DNA of 64,000 nt from assembly GCA_910578195.1 (NCBI GenBank), contig CAJTOY010000001.1, positions 124,001 to 188,000 of the forward strand, in the 5' to 3' direction. The DNA comes from an uncultured Christensenella sp. Its GTDB lineage: Bacteria > Bacillota > Clostridia > Christensenellales > Borkfalkiaceae. Each line of letters starts with the position of its first letter. Position 1 is the stretch's first letter. The translations under genes were made by a program, and so were the position numbers. This document shows, piece by piece, positions 27,129 to 35,480 of this stretch. The notes under the pieces are model-generated. The model was not told the origin of the DNA. It did no database searches and was given only the letters and a program-made list of their open reading frames with translations.

Positions 27129-28574
27129 ATGTCAGACAAAAACAACGTAATGCCCAACAATTTAGACGCTGAACAGGCATTATTGGGCTGTATGCTTATT
27201 GATAACGAAATACTCGCCGAAGTATTGGAACAGCTTGAAAGAAACGATTTCTATCAAGAATCCCATCAATATATCCTTACAGCAATGAAAATGATATTCT
27301 CCGAGCGCAAGCCTATCGATATCGTCACACTCTGCGACCGTCTCGACGGCGACGGCAACCTCGAAAATGCGGGGGGCATTTCCTACGTTTCAGAGCTTGC
27401 CCAGATAACCCCGTCGGCGGCAAACTATAAATATTATCTCGATATCGTCAAGCGCGACAGCGTTAACCGCAGCCTCATAAGGGCGGCAAGGGATATAGCC
27501 GAGTTTGCTAAATCGAGCGACGACTCGATAAAAAGCGTGCAGTTCGCCGAAGAGAAGATTTATTCGGTATCGAAAACCAACGATACATCGTCGGTAAAGG
27601 ATATCCGCGAGGGCAGCGGTATAAGCGCGGTTTTGGATAAATTCGAAAAGCTCGCAAAGGACAAGGACGCATACCGCGGAGTTATTACGGGCTTCACGCG
27701 GCTTGACAAGCTAACTAACGGCTTGCAAAAGTCGGACCTGATTGTTATTGCCGCCCGTCCCGGTATGGGCAAGACCTCCATTTCAATGAATATAATCGAG
27801 AACGCCGCGCTGGGCAGCGGCGCGGTCTGCGCGATTTTCTCTCTGGAAATGCCCGAAACTCAGCTTATACAAAGGCTTTTGTGCAGCGCCGCAAACGTAA
27901 GCATGTCGGCGGCGTTGTCGGGTAAACTTACCACCAACGACTGGAAAAAGATTTTCAAAGCCGCGGATAAATTGAAGCAGAGCAGAATTAATATCGACGA
28001 TTCGTCGCGCGTAACCCCCGCGGAGATACTCTCGAAGTGTCGCAGAATAAAGTCGAAAAACAACGGTCGGCTAGACCTTGTAATGATTGACTATATCCAG
28101 CTTATGTCAAGCGGTAAAAAGAACGGCGACGAGAACAGAACGCAGGAAGTTGCGGCAATCACCCGCGACCTTAAAATCATGGCGAAGGAGCTTGACGTGC
28201 CCGTTATCGCGCTTTCGCAGCTCAGACGAATTCAGTCGGGCGAGCCTCAGCTTTCCGACCTTAGAGAATCGGGCGCAATCGAGCAAGACGCGGATATCGT
28301 TATGTTCATTAACCGTCCCGACGTCAACGCTACCGACGAAGATATGGCTAAAAAGCACATTGTAAAGGGCATGGCGGACTTGATAGTCGCCAAGCACAGA
28401 AACGGCGGACTTGACAGAATTAAACTTCGCTTCAAGGGCGAACTGACCAAGTTCGTCAACCCCGAGCCCGACGACGAAATGCGGCCCCCTCCCGAGGAAA
28501 ACCACGCGCCCATACCCGAGGATTTGCCGCCCGTCGAAGATTTAACACCGCCCGACGAGGAAATGCCCTTTTAA
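27129..28574 (+). CDS. dnaB: Replicative DNA helicase
   Basis: 481 residues. The hexameric 5'-3' helicase (DnaC in Bacillus naming) of the replication fork. N-terminal primase-interaction domain (NNLDAEQALLGCMLIDNEIL), linker, then RecA-like motor with Walker A ARPGMGKTS, Walker B as LVMIDYIQLM, the H3 region ALSQLRR and arginine finger region near the C terminus (KHRNGGLDRIKLRF). The acidic, proline-rich tail is an extra. The start has a poor ribosome site 6 nt after the pepF stop, so translation is probably coupled. The opposing DnaD protein at 15705-17417 is a plausible partner in loading. Confidence 0.96.
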   Translation: MSDKNNVMPNNLDAEQALLGCMLIDNEILAEVLEQLERNDFYQESHQYILTAMKMIFSERKPIDIVTLCDRLDGDGNLENAGGISYVSELAQITPSAANYKYYLDIVKRDSVNRSLIRAARDIAEFAKSSDDSIKSVQFAEEKIYSVSKTNDTSSVKDIREGSGISAVLDKFEKLAKDKDAYRGVITGFTRLDKLTNGLQKSDLIVIAARPGMGKTSISMNIIENAALGSGAVCAIFSLEMPETQLIQRLLCSAANVSMSAALSGKLTTNDWKKIFKAADKLKQSRINIDDSSRVTPAEILSKCRRIKSKNNGRLDLVMIDYIQLMSSGKKNGDENRTQEVAAITRDLKIMAKELDVPVIALSQLRRIQSGEPQLSDLRESGAIEQDADIVMFINRPDVNATDEDMAKKHIVKGMADLIVAKHRNGGLDRIKLRFKGELTKFVNPEPDDEMRPPPEENHAPIPEDLPPVEDLTPPDEEMPF

Positions 28575-28575
28575 A

Positions 28576-29565
28576 ATGCTGACCGAAATTTTACCGATAA
28601 ACGAAAATTCTTTGCGCTTGTCAAAGGAAATAATTTTAAGGGGCGGAGCGGTTGCAATTCCCACCGAAACGGTGTACGGACTCGGCGCAAACGCGCTCGA
28701 CGGCGGCGCGGTTAAAAGAGTGTTCGAAATTAAGGGGCGCCCCAACGATAATCCGCTTATCGTACACGTTCATAAGGAATACGATATTTCGGGGCTGGTT
28801 TCCTATATTCCGCAATATGCAAAGCGCCTTGCAGAAAGGTTTCAACCCGGTCCCTTGACTATGGTTTATAAAAGCAAGGGTGCGGTATGCCCCGAGGTTT
28901 CGTGCGGGCTCGACACCGTCGCGGTACGCGTCCCGTCGCACGCGGGCGCGCAAGCGTTTTTAAAGTATATCGACTTGCCGATAGCCGCGCCGTCTGCGAA
29001 CCTTTCAAAGCATGTCAGTCCCGTGACGGCGGAGCACGTTTTTGCCGACCTTAACGGTAAAATCGAGTTGATTCTGGACGGCGGAAAGTGCTCGGGCGGA
29101 ATTGAAAGCACCGTGCTCGACTGTACGGGCGAAATTCCCGCAATTCTCAGAAGCGGACTTGTAACCCGCGAAATGATAGCCGAGGTTGCGGGCGACTGCA
29201 TCGAATACGTTCCCGCGGAGGGCGAAAGAGTGCGCTCGCCCGGAATGAAATACAGTCACTATTGCCCGAATTGCGCGTCCGTACTATTCGACGGGAAGGA
29301 AGAAGCCGTTCGTTACTATAACGAGTGCGAGAAAAAAGGCGTAAAGGCTTTTATAATGTGCGACGACGAAACGGCAAAAACTTTAAACGTCGAAAGAATT
29401 CTCAATCTCGGCGCGACAGAGAACGAAATTGCTTCCAACCTCTATTTTAAGCTACGCGAAGGGGAAGAAAAGGCGCAAGCGATTATAGCTATCGCGCCGC
29501 GTAACCAAAGCGGAATAATGGCGGGGGTTATGAACAGACTTGAAAGAGCGTGTAAAAAACAATGA
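28576..29565 (+). CDS. ywlC: L-threonylcarbamoyladenylate synthase (Sua5 type)
   Basis: 329 residues. It makes threonylcarbamoyl-AMP from threonine, bicarbonate and ATP for the t6A37 modification of ANN-decoding tRNAs. The YrdC domain is clear: GGAVAIPTETVYGLGANA, KGRPNDNPLIVHVH, the PGPLT motif and APSANLSKHVSPVTA. The linker (SPGMKYSHYCP) and a C-terminal Sua5 domain follow, which makes it the long Sua5 form rather than the short TsaC form. It starts 1 nt after dnaB and overlaps the phosphatase gene by 4 bp. Confidence 0.95.
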   Translation: MLTEILPINENSLRLSKEIILRGGAVAIPTETVYGLGANALDGGAVKRVFEIKGRPNDNPLIVHVHKEYDISGLVSYIPQYAKRLAERFQPGPLTMVYKSKGAVCPEVSCGLDTVAVRVPSHAGAQAFLKYIDLPIAAPSANLSKHVSPVTAEHVFADLNGKIELILDGGKCSGGIESTVLDCTGEIPAILRSGLVTREMIAEVAGDCIEYVPAEGERVRSPGMKYSHYCPNCASVLFDGKEEAVRYYNECEKKGVKAFIMCDDETAKTLNVERILNLGATENEIASNLYFKLREGEEKAQAIIAIAPRNQSGIMAGVMNRLERACKKQ

Positions 29566-30014
29566 AAAGAAAAAAAATACTGTTTGTATGCACGGGCAAC
29601 ACTTGCCGCAGCCCCATGGCGGAAGCGTTGCTCAGAAGCAAAATCAAGAAAAATAAAATAACATGGTGGGACGCGGCTTCCTGCGGTATTCAGGCGGAAG
29701 TCGGAGGCTCGATAAGCCCGAACAGCAAAAAGGCGCTGGAAGAGGTCGGTATTTCGGTGGATAAATTTAAGCCGACTCAACTCACGCAGAAAAAAATTAC
29801 GGCGAGCACGCTCGTCGTATGTATGACGCAGTCGCAAAAACAGATTTTGGAGGAGTGCGGGAATATTTTCTGCGTCCGAGATATCTGCGGTTACGACGTG
29901 CCCGACCCATACGGTTGCGATTTGGAGACTTACAGACAGACCCGCGAAGCGCTTTCCCGCGTTTGCGATATGATAATAAACAATTATATAAAAAATTATA
30001 AGGAAGAAGTGTAA
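29562..30014 (+). CDS. Low molecular weight protein-tyrosine/arginine phosphatase
   Basis: 150 residues. The active-site P loop CTGNTCRSP is at residues 10-18 and the general-acid loop is VPDPYG. The threonine after G-N (GNTCR) is the form seen in YwlE-type protein-arginine phosphatases, where the isoleucine/valine position differs in tyrosine phosphatases; specificity is therefore suggested but not proven. The Sua5-phosphatase-RpiB order is the same as ywlC-ywlE-ywlF in Bacillus, which supports orthology. The start overlaps the upstream stop (ATGA). Confidence 0.9.
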   Translation: MKRKKILFVCTGNTCRSPMAEALLRSKIKKNKITWWDAASCGIQAEVGGSISPNSKKALEEVGISVDKFKPTQLTQKKITASTLVVCMTQSQKQILEECGNIFCVRDICGYDVPDPYGCDLETYRQTREALSRVCDMIINNYIKNYKEEV

Positions 30015-30015
30015 A

Positions 30016-30465
30016 ATGAAAATTGCTATTGCCTGCGACCACGGCGGACTTAATTTGAAAAACGAGGTTATAAAATACCTCAAAGAAAACGGCTACGAAT
30101 ACAAGGATTTCGGAACAAACAGCACCGACAGCTGCGATTATCCCGATTTCGCGTTGCCGGCGGCGGAGGCCGTAGCTTTCGGCGGTTGCGATAAAGGCAT
30201 TATAATCTGCTCGACGGGTATAGGCGTTTCCATAGTTGCGAATAAGGTTCCCGGCGTGCGGTGCGCGCATTGTCACGACAGCTATTGCGCGGAATTTACC
30301 CGCCTTCATAACGACGCCAACGTGCTCGCCATGGGCGAGAAAGTTGTGGGCGTAGGCTATGCTTTAAAAATAGTCGAAAAATTTCTGACGACCGAATTCG
30401 AGGGCGGCAGACATCAGCGCCGCGTGGATAAAATTACCGCGATAGAAAAGAAATACTGCAAATAA
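30016..30465 (+). CDS. rpiB: Ribose 5-phosphate isomerase B
   Basis: 149 residues, typical for RpiB. It interconverts ribose 5-phosphate and ribulose 5-phosphate in the pentose phosphate pathway. Family motifs: MKIAIACDHGG at the N terminus, DFGTNS, the catalytic region IIICSTGIGVSIVANK with the cysteine base, and RLHNDANVLAMGEKVVG. It is the last enzyme gene of the sbcD run and matches the conserved ywlC-ywlE-rpiB neighbourhood. Confidence 0.95.
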   Translation: MKIAIACDHGGLNLKNEVIKYLKENGYEYKDFGTNSTDSCDYPDFALPAAEAVAFGGCDKGIIICSTGIGVSIVANKVPGVRCAHCHDSYCAEFTRLHNDANVLAMGEKVVGVGYALKIVEKFLTTEFEGGRHQRRVDKITAIEKKYCK

Positions 30466-30506
30466 TTTGCCCGTAACTGCGCATATTAAGGTTACGGAGG
30501 TATATT

Positions 30507-30659
30507 ATGAAATTAAATTGCGGCGATACTTGCCCCAAGTCCGGCTCCTACAAGGTAGTCGACAGAAAAGGCAACGTTATTAATTCCGTTTGGGTAGGCG
30601 AAGGCGAAACTATGCCCCCCACACAGTATTCGGATTGCTTTTACGAGTCTGAATCCTAA
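30507..30659 (+). CDS. YjzC-like 50-residue protein
   Basis: Short gene with a strong start: ACGGAGG 7 nt before the ATG at 30507. The product begins MKLNCGDTCPKSGSY and contains MPPTQYSD near the end; the PKSG-Y-V and EGE-MPPT pattern resembles the YjzC family of small Bacillus proteins of unknown role. Two cysteines near the N terminus could bind metal. A strong terminator follows. It could be the tail gene of the long run or a separate unit. Confidence 0.65.
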   Translation: MKLNCGDTCPKSGSYKVVDRKGNVINSVWVGEGETMPPTQYSDCFYESES

Positions 30660-30682
30660 TTAAAAGATATTACTTTCGAAAA

Positions 30683-30722
30683 ATGCGCCCTCTTACGACA
30701 AATCGTAAGAGGGCGTTTAATT
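30683..30722 (+). terminator. Terminator after the YjzC-like gene
   Basis: A perfect 13-bp stem (30686-30698 with 30703-30715) with loop CAAA, followed by TTTAATTAT. It ends the sbcD-YjzC run. Confidence 0.8.
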
Positions 30723-30749
30723 ATGCTTTGAGCTGTCAAAAAGATAAAT

Positions 30750-31718
30750 ATGTGCACGGCAGTAACGTATAAAACAAAGGATTTTTACTTCGGACGGACG
30801 CTCGACTATGATTTTTCGTATGTGGAAGAGATAACTATAACGCCGCGGAATTTTTTATTGCGCTTTCGTGAAACCGAGGCGTTTCAAAAGCATTTTGCGA
30901 TTATCGGAATGGCATTCGTCAATGACGGTTATCCGCTTTATTACGACGCGGTCAACGAAAAGGGGCTTTGCATGGCGGGGCTGAATTTTGTCGGCAATGC
31001 GCATTATAGTAAAATAGAAAAAGGTAAAATCAATTTGGCGCAGTTCGAGCTTATACCGTATATTCTCGGCAAGTGCGCTTCGGTCAACGAAGCGCTGAAA
31101 GAGTTTAAAAAAATCAATTTAGCGGATATAAGATACAGCGACGATTTGCCGTCCGCGGAGCTGCACTGGATTATTGCCGATAGGGGCAGAGCGGTAACTG
31201 TCGAATTTGTCAAGGCGGGGGTGCAAATTTACGATAATCCCGCAGGAGTTTTGACAAATAACCCGACATTCGGCGAACAGCTTTTCAATCTGAACAATTA
31301 CGCGGGGTTAACCACGAAAGACCCGAAGAACGGCTTTTCAAAAAAACTGCGACTGAAAAATTACAGCCGCGGTATGGGCGCGCTTGGCTTGCCGGGCGAC
31401 TTGTCGTCGCAGTCGCGCTTTGTGCGCGCTTCTTTCGTCAAGCTCAATTCGGTGTCGGAAAAGACGGAGGAGGCGAGCGTCAATCAGTTTTTCCATATTC
31501 TCGGCTCGGTTTCGTGTCCGCGCGGTGCGTGTATGGTCGGCGATAATTACGAAATTACCGTGTATACCTCGTGTTGCAACGCCGACAAAGGAATTTATTA
31601 TTACACTACCTATGAAAATCACAGAATAACGGCGGTGGATATGAACAGACACAAACTCGACGGAAAAGAACTTTTCCGTTATCCCGTAAACCGCTGCGAG
31701 GATATTTGTTTTAAATAA
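30750..31718 (+). CDS. bsh: Choloylglycine/bile salt hydrolase family amidase
   Basis: 322 residues, Ntn-hydrolase fold. After removal of Met1, Cys2 is the nucleophile. Matching active-site residues of the family are Arg16, Asp19, Asn79 (AGLNF), Asn170 (TNNPTF) and Arg223 (SRFVRASF). The NPTFGEQLFNLNNYAGL segment is characteristic, and Asn rather than Tyr at position 79 favours bile salt over penicillin V substrates. Cytosolic: no signal peptide. The family deconjugates glycine- or taurine-bile acids, an activity of gut residents. No clear ribosome site upstream. The 3' end overlaps the opposing epimerase by 40 bp. Confidence 0.9.
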   Translation: MCTAVTYKTKDFYFGRTLDYDFSYVEEITITPRNFLLRFRETEAFQKHFAIIGMAFVNDGYPLYYDAVNEKGLCMAGLNFVGNAHYSKIEKGKINLAQFELIPYILGKCASVNEALKEFKKINLADIRYSDDLPSAELHWIIADRGRAVTVEFVKAGVQIYDNPAGVLTNNPTFGEQLFNLNNYAGLTTKDPKNGFSKKLRLKNYSRGMGALGLPGDLSSQSRFVRASFVKLNSVSEKTEEASVNQFFHILGSVSCPRGACMVGDNYEITVYTSCCNADKGIYYYTTYENHRITAVDMNRHKLDGKELFRYPVNRCEDICFK

Positions 31719-32590
31719 TCGAAATAATTTTTGGGCTTTACGTCGCTTTTATTGTTTTTATAACGGTCGTAAGCGCGCCGCAAGCCAACGTCTAACGGCA
31801 ACAGCTCGGGCATTATTTTGTTTTGCTCGGCGGTATCAAGAAAATAGGCGTAATCGTAGAAGGGAAAATAATTTCGCTGTTCGATTTCGCTTGATACGTT
31901 TATAAACTTCGGAGTTTTTCCGACTGCCGAATAACATTTTTCTACCCATTCCTTAACGGTAACGGGGGAGTTGCCGACGTTGAAAATATGCTTGGCGGGT
32001 TTTGATTTTAATATTGTTTCTATAAATCTGCTTAAATCTTCAACGTGGAATAATTGAAGCGGCATGGAACCGTCTTTCGGCAAATAGAACGGCAAATCTC
32101 TTTCGGCGCATTCGAATACGAACGCTTCTCTGTATACGTTGTTATATTCGCCGTAGAGGTAAGGCGGTCTGATAATATAGGCGGAGGGAACCCTTTTTAA
32201 TAGGGCGTTTTCTGCGCTTATTTTGTTTGTTCCGTACTCGCGCCAAAATTTGTTTTCACCGCATTTATCGCTTTCTTTAAAGGGCAATTCAAGCGTTTCG
32301 GGATACACCGCGCTTGAACTTATCATAACGTATTTGTCAAAGCTTTCAAGCCCGTCTAAAAGGGTGTTTATATCCTCGGCGGTATAAGCGGTTACGTCGA
32401 TAACCGTATCGAAATGCAAGCCTTTTAAGTGTCCGTTAATTTTTCTTCGGTCGCACTCGATTAGTTTTACATTTTTCAGTTGCGTTTTTGTGTTGCGATT
32501 GAGTACGTAAACCTCATTGCCTTTGTCGGCAAAATATTCTGCAATGTATTTGCTTACGAAAACAGTACCGCCCGTAACTAATATTTTCAT
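31679..32590 (-). CDS. NAD-dependent epimerase/dehydratase (extended SDR)
   Basis: 303 residues. The N-terminal Rossmann motif is TGGTVFVSKYIAEYF, a slightly altered GxxGxxG in which the third glycine is serine; the catalytic pattern Ser...YxxxK appears as SSSAVYP and EYGTNKISAE. RPPYLYGEYNN matches substrate-binding loops of sugar nucleotide epimerases. Substrate cannot be named. It is transcribed leftwards from the edge of the integrated element and converges with bsh, overlapping by 40 bp with no terminator between them. Confidence 0.82.
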   Translation of the reverse strand: MKILVTGGTVFVSKYIAEYFADKGNEVYVLNRNTKTQLKNVKLIECDRRKINGHLKGLHFDTVIDVTAYTAEDINTLLDGLESFDKYVMISSSAVYPETLELPFKESDKCGENKFWREYGTNKISAENALLKRVPSAYIIRPPYLYGEYNNVYREAFVFECAERDLPFYLPKDGSMPLQLFHVEDLSRFIETILKSKPAKHIFNVGNSPVTVKEWVEKCYSAVGKTPKFINVSSEIEQRNYFPFYDYAYFLDTAEQNKIMPELLPLDVGLRRAYDRYKNNKSDVKPKNYFDYLKQISSQRFTG

Positions 32591-32652
32591 TGCTTATCCT
32601 CCTTGATTGAAATTATAACATAGAATAGTAGGGGTGGGCAACATTATAGAGA

Positions 32653-32689
32653 AAAAACGTAAGTTGAATTAAATTCAACTTACGTTTTT
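32653..32689. terminator. Palindromic terminator-like hairpin
   Basis: An almost perfect palindrome (arms about 17 bp, centred near 32671) with A-rich and T-rich edges, symmetrical enough to work from either strand. Confidence 0.65.
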
Positions 32690-32774
32690 AGTGGTGCACC
32701 AAGACAGACAGAGTTTGAACCTTAAATACGTATTTGTAAACGGGGTTGCGGGCTTTGTCGCAAAAAGATAAAAG

Positions 32775-32811
32775 TAAAACGGCAATGAGTTTAGGCTCGT
32801 TGCCGTTTTAC
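32775..32811. terminator. Hairpin, probable terminator
   Basis: A 15-bp stem with one G-U pair (32775-32789 with 32796-32810) and a 6-nt loop, flanked by A and T runs. Confidence 0.6.
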
Positions 32812-32916
32812 TATCTCCCACCCAAGAGAACCCACCCTAATGGTCGTAAATTAAGATAAATACATTTCGTCATAGATTTACAAGTTTCTACGTTTTTTAC
32901 GCCAAAAGTGTTACAG

Positions 32917-33033
32917 TGTTACGGGGTGGACTGGTAATACTATGTCCACCCGCACACGGGCGGCAAGCCGCCCGTGTATTGCCGTGTTTGCTTTAATTGC
33001 GTTACACGTTACGGGGTGAACTGGTAATAGTAT
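32917..33033. repeat. Direct-repeat pair flanking a GC-rich palindrome
   Basis: Copies of about 25 bp at 32917-32943 and 33009-33033 share TTACGGGGTG and ACTGGTAATA with two mismatches. Between them an 11-bp perfect palindrome (32954-32964 with 32967-32977) forms a tight hairpin. Such arrays are typical of recombinase or replication protein binding sites; no function is shown. Confidence 0.6.
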
Positions 33034-33038
33034 ATATA

Positions 33039-33446
33039 TTATACAAAATCACGTAATTGCTTTTGCAAATGTTTGCGTACTGTTGCCATTTGTTGAGATA
33101 TGGACGAGTGAGAAACGCCGCGCTCACGCGCAATCGCCCGCATAGTCATTTCCTCGTAATAGAATTTATGCACCAATTCGCGCCGCTTGTCTGATAGAGT
33201 AAGCAACGCTTTAAGTACGCAGTCTATACTTTCGCGCCGTATAATTATAGCAAGTGTATCAGCGGACTTGTCCTCAAAATCTATTCCGTTTTCAATTAAA
33301 TAGTTCAAAGAGGTATGCCGCCTTGTTTCCCGCCAATGGTTGCGCTTTTCCATTTGTACGAGTTGTAAGTGTATCAAATATAATTCGTCCGTAACCTCTA
33401 TTTCATTTGTAGTGCCGTCAACAAATTTATAAATAATTATTTGCAT
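33039..33446 (-). CDS. Sigma-70 region-4-like HTH protein of a mobile element
   Basis: 135 residues from the ATG at 33446, which has TTGGAGG 8 nt upstream; a TTG further up overlaps that site. The C-terminal half is a sigma region 4 helix-turn-helix (LTLSDKRRELVHKFYYEEMTMRAIARERGVSHSSISQQM). Region 2 is not seen, so it is not a complete sigma factor. Small sigma-like proteins of this form are common cargo of clostridial conjugative and mobilisable elements, where they may control transfer genes. Supports the mobile nature of the region. Confidence 0.75.
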   Translation of the reverse strand: MQIIIYKFVDGTTNEIEVTDELYLIHLQLVQMEKRNHWRETRRHTSLNYLIENGIDFEDKSADTLAIIIRRESIDCVLKALLTLSDKRRELVHKFYYEEMTMRAIARERGVSHSSISQQMATVRKHLQKQLRDFV

Positions 33447-33504
33447 ATAGAAAGCCTCCAACTATAAGCACGGCGACAGCATTTTGGAAAGGTTTTTGAG
33501 AAAA

Positions 33505-33560
33505 TAAAAAAAGCCCGACAAACTTTCAGACTTTATAAGCCTTGAAAATCTGTCGGGTTT
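33505..33560 (-). terminator. Terminator-like hairpin
   Basis: GCCCGACA (33513-33520) pairs with TGTCGGGT (33551-33558). On the minus strand it is followed by eight T residues. Confidence 0.6.
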
Positions 33561-33673
33561 TACTCTTTCATAGAGAGCCTTAACGCCTTTAACAAATGCC
33601 AGCCGTAAATGTGCGTGCGCTTACTGCCCTATAAAGTTGTGAGAGTGTAGGCGTTTGCTATGAGGTGTCTATG

Positions 33674-33746
33674 TATAAAAAAAGAATTGAGTGCGCCATT
33701 TACTGCTCCCGAAAATAATTTTTTACTTTCGTACACTCAATTCTTT
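33674..33746 (-). terminator. Terminator of the MerR-ABC-zinc ribbon operon
   Basis: Perfect 13-bp arms (33681-33693 with 33734-33746) followed on the minus strand by seven T residues, 27 nt after the zinc-ribbon stop. Confidence 0.7.
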
Positions 33747-33772
33747 ATTTGTTATAAAGATTTATTCGGTTG

Positions 33773-33934
33773 TTATGCTTTGTCAGATAGCATTTTTAAT
33801 ATTGTGATTTCGTCGCCCTTGATTACTATTCGTAGTTTTAATTTACATTTCGGGCAACGTATTTCCACGTTTGAGCCGTCGTCTAACTTGAATAATTTAT
33901 ACCCACATTCGGGGCATACAATATAATTTGTCAT
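33773..33934 (-). CDS. Com-like small zinc-ribbon protein
   Basis: 53 residues. Two CxxC knuckles, CPECG near residue 7 and CPKC near residue 28, are separated by a basic strand (LFKLDDGSNVEIR); this is the pattern of the phage Mu Com family of small zinc-binding regulators. It starts 24 nt after the permease stop on the same strand and is followed by a terminator, so it is probably the last gene of the MerR-ABC operon. The ribosome site is weak. Function inferred only from fold: RNA or DNA binding. Confidence 0.65.
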   Translation of the reverse strand: MTNYIVCPECGYKLFKLDDGSNVEIRCPKCKLKLRIVIKGDEITILKMLSDKA

Positions 33935-33957
33935 AGACTGTATTTCTTTTTGTACTT

Positions 33958-34668
33958 TTATCGTTTAATCTTAAATTTTAACAATAAGGCAATAACGCTG
34001 CAAAGTAAAATAAATATACCGAACAATACGGGTAAATGCCAAACTTGAAAACTCGTCATTGCCTTAAATGCTATTGTAGCGGGGAAAGCATAGGCAATAT
34101 ATTGCATAAATTGTGGCAACATATCTGCGGGAAACATAATGCCCGACAGCATAGTGGACGGCAAAAATATTGCCATTGCTACCATTGTCAACTTTGCTTG
34201 CTGTTTAATCAAAAGCCCGAAAATACAACTGATAGCAAGAGTTATCGCAAGCAACGCTATAAGCGATAAAAAATACCATATCAAATCAGGCGGCAATTCC
34301 GCTTTGAAAATTAAAGGCGAAAGGGCAAAAACTATAAGACAGCATATAAGCGTATGTATAAATGACGAAATAAATTGCGATATAACGCCAAACCAAATAG
34401 GCGCGCCGTTTGCATTATAGACCTTTTTAACGTCTGTTCCGTAGATTTCCGCAACTGCGGGCGGTACGCCGAACAACGCGCTCATTATGATTGTAAATAC
34501 GGTCATTGACGAAATAAGAGTTTTTGTAGCGTTCGTATCAATAGTAGTGAAAATTCCGCCCATAAATAGAAAAAATATGAGCGGCACAAGATAACAAGCA
34601 ATAAGCATACCTTTACTGCGTATATCAAACTTGAATTGTAAACCAATCCCGTATAAAAAAGCCTTCAT
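33958..34668 (-). CDS. ABC-2 type transporter permease
   Basis: 236 residues with six hydrophobic segments and the ABC-2 pattern (GMLIACYLVPLIFFLFMGGI; FLPSTMLSGIMFPADMLPQF). The start overlaps the ATPase stop by 1 bp. With the ATPase it would form an exporter for a drug, lipid or peptide. MerR control and location in a mobile element favour efflux of a toxic compound or antibiotic, but the substrate is not identifiable. Confidence 0.85.
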   Translation of the reverse strand: MKAFLYGIGLQFKFDIRSKGMLIACYLVPLIFFLFMGGIFTTIDTNATKTLISSMTVFTIIMSALFGVPPAVAEIYGTDVKKVYNANGAPIWFGVISQFISSFIHTLICCLIVFALSPLIFKAELPPDLIWYFLSLIALLAITLAISCIFGLLIKQQAKLTMVAMAIFLPSTMLSGIMFPADMLPQFMQYIAYAFPATIAFKAMTSFQVWHLPVLFGIFILLCSVIALLLKFKIKR

Positions 34669-35480
34669 TAGTTCGCACCTCTCACAATGTTCATAAAGTT
34701 TTGTTCAAGCGATATTCTATCGGTCTGAATTTCCGAAATCGATATGCCTTTTTGTTTGTATTCCGATAATAGCGTAAATAAAGTTTCCGTAATATTTTCC
34801 GTTTCGTATTCGTTTTGCCCGTCGGCGGTTTTTATGCGTATAATATGCCTTTTGCCGCCCATAGCGGTAAATTCGTCAACCGTTCCGATAAAAGCAATAT
34901 TCCCGTTACTCAAAACGGCTACTCTGTCGCATAATTCTTCGACTTCCGCCATATCGTGGCTGGCAAGAATTATTGTTTTGCCTTGTGATTTTAATGCGCG
35001 TATTTGTTCGTGCAACGATACGCGCCCCTCAACATCAAGACCCGCAGTCGGTTCGTCAAGGAAAATAATGTCGGGGTTGCCTATAAGTGCAAGCGCAAGG
35101 TGTAAGCGGCGTTTTTGCCCCGTAGACAAATCGGCATATTTCTTTTTTGATAATTCGGGTATGCCGAAAGAATTAAGCATTTCTTTATCTGGTGTGGTTT
35201 TATGCCAATTAGCAAACAGTTTGACGGCTTCCATAGGTTTAATATAGGCTTGTAAAGCCGACGACTGTAATTGAATACCGATTTTTCCGTTTACGGTTAT
35301 ATTCCCGCTGTCGTAAGCGCGTAAGCCCTCGATACATTCCAAAGCCGTAGTTTTGCCCGCACCGTTTACGCCGAGCAAAGCAAAGATTTCACCTTTATGT
35401 ACGGTTAAATTTATACCTTTCAATACGGAGTTCGCGCCGTAACTCTTTTTTAATTCCTTGACCTCGATTATATTTTTCAT
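34668..35480 (-). CDS. ABC transporter ATP-binding protein
   Basis: 270 residues. Walker A is LGVNGAGKTT, the signature motif is LSTGQKRRLHLALAL (STGQK in place of SGGQ), Walker B is IIFLDEPTAGLD, and the switch is LASHDMAEVEELCDR. The C-terminal extension is of the kind found in drug exporters of the DrrA/CcmA group. It overlaps both neighbours, MerR by 4 bp and permease by 1 bp, so the three are translationally coupled. Confidence 0.9.
   Translation of the reverse strand: MKNIIEVKELKKSYGANSVLKGINLTVHKGEIFALLGVNGAGKTTALECIEGLRAYDSGNITVNGKIGIQLQSSALQAYIKPMEAVKLFANWHKTTPDKEMLNSFGIPELSKKKYADLSTGQKRRLHLALALIGNPDIIFLDEPTAGLDVEGRVSLHEQIRALKSQGKTIILASHDMAEVEELCDRVAVLSNGNIAFIGTVDEFTAMGGKRHIIRIKTADGQNEYETENITETLFTLLSEYKQKGISISEIQTDRISLEQNFMNIVRGAN

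Larger units (their letters stand above)
32591..33038. other. Gene-poor left border of the integrated element
   Basis: No credible coding frame is seen in these 448 bases. They hold three hairpins (listed separately), a pair of direct repeats at 32917-32943 and 33009-33033, and a stretch at 32691-32722 that faintly resembles the 3' end of a tRNA. The left end of the tRNA-Leu-linked element probably lies here. Confidence 0.6.
33447..33772. other. Intergenic stretch with two terminators
   Basis: No supported gene in 326 bases. It holds two hairpins that each end in T runs on the minus strand (33505-33560 and 33674-33746). Confidence 0.6.

Noticed and set aside
32691..32722. tRNA gene fragment
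   Set aside because: TGGTGC and TTGAACC resemble the acceptor end and T arm, but stems do not form and no anticodon arm is present; kept only as a possible attachment-site remnant.
33660..33926. 88-residue plus-strand open frame
   Set aside because: The opposite strand encodes a Com-like zinc ribbon with two CxxC knuckles in an operon context; the plus frame has no features.
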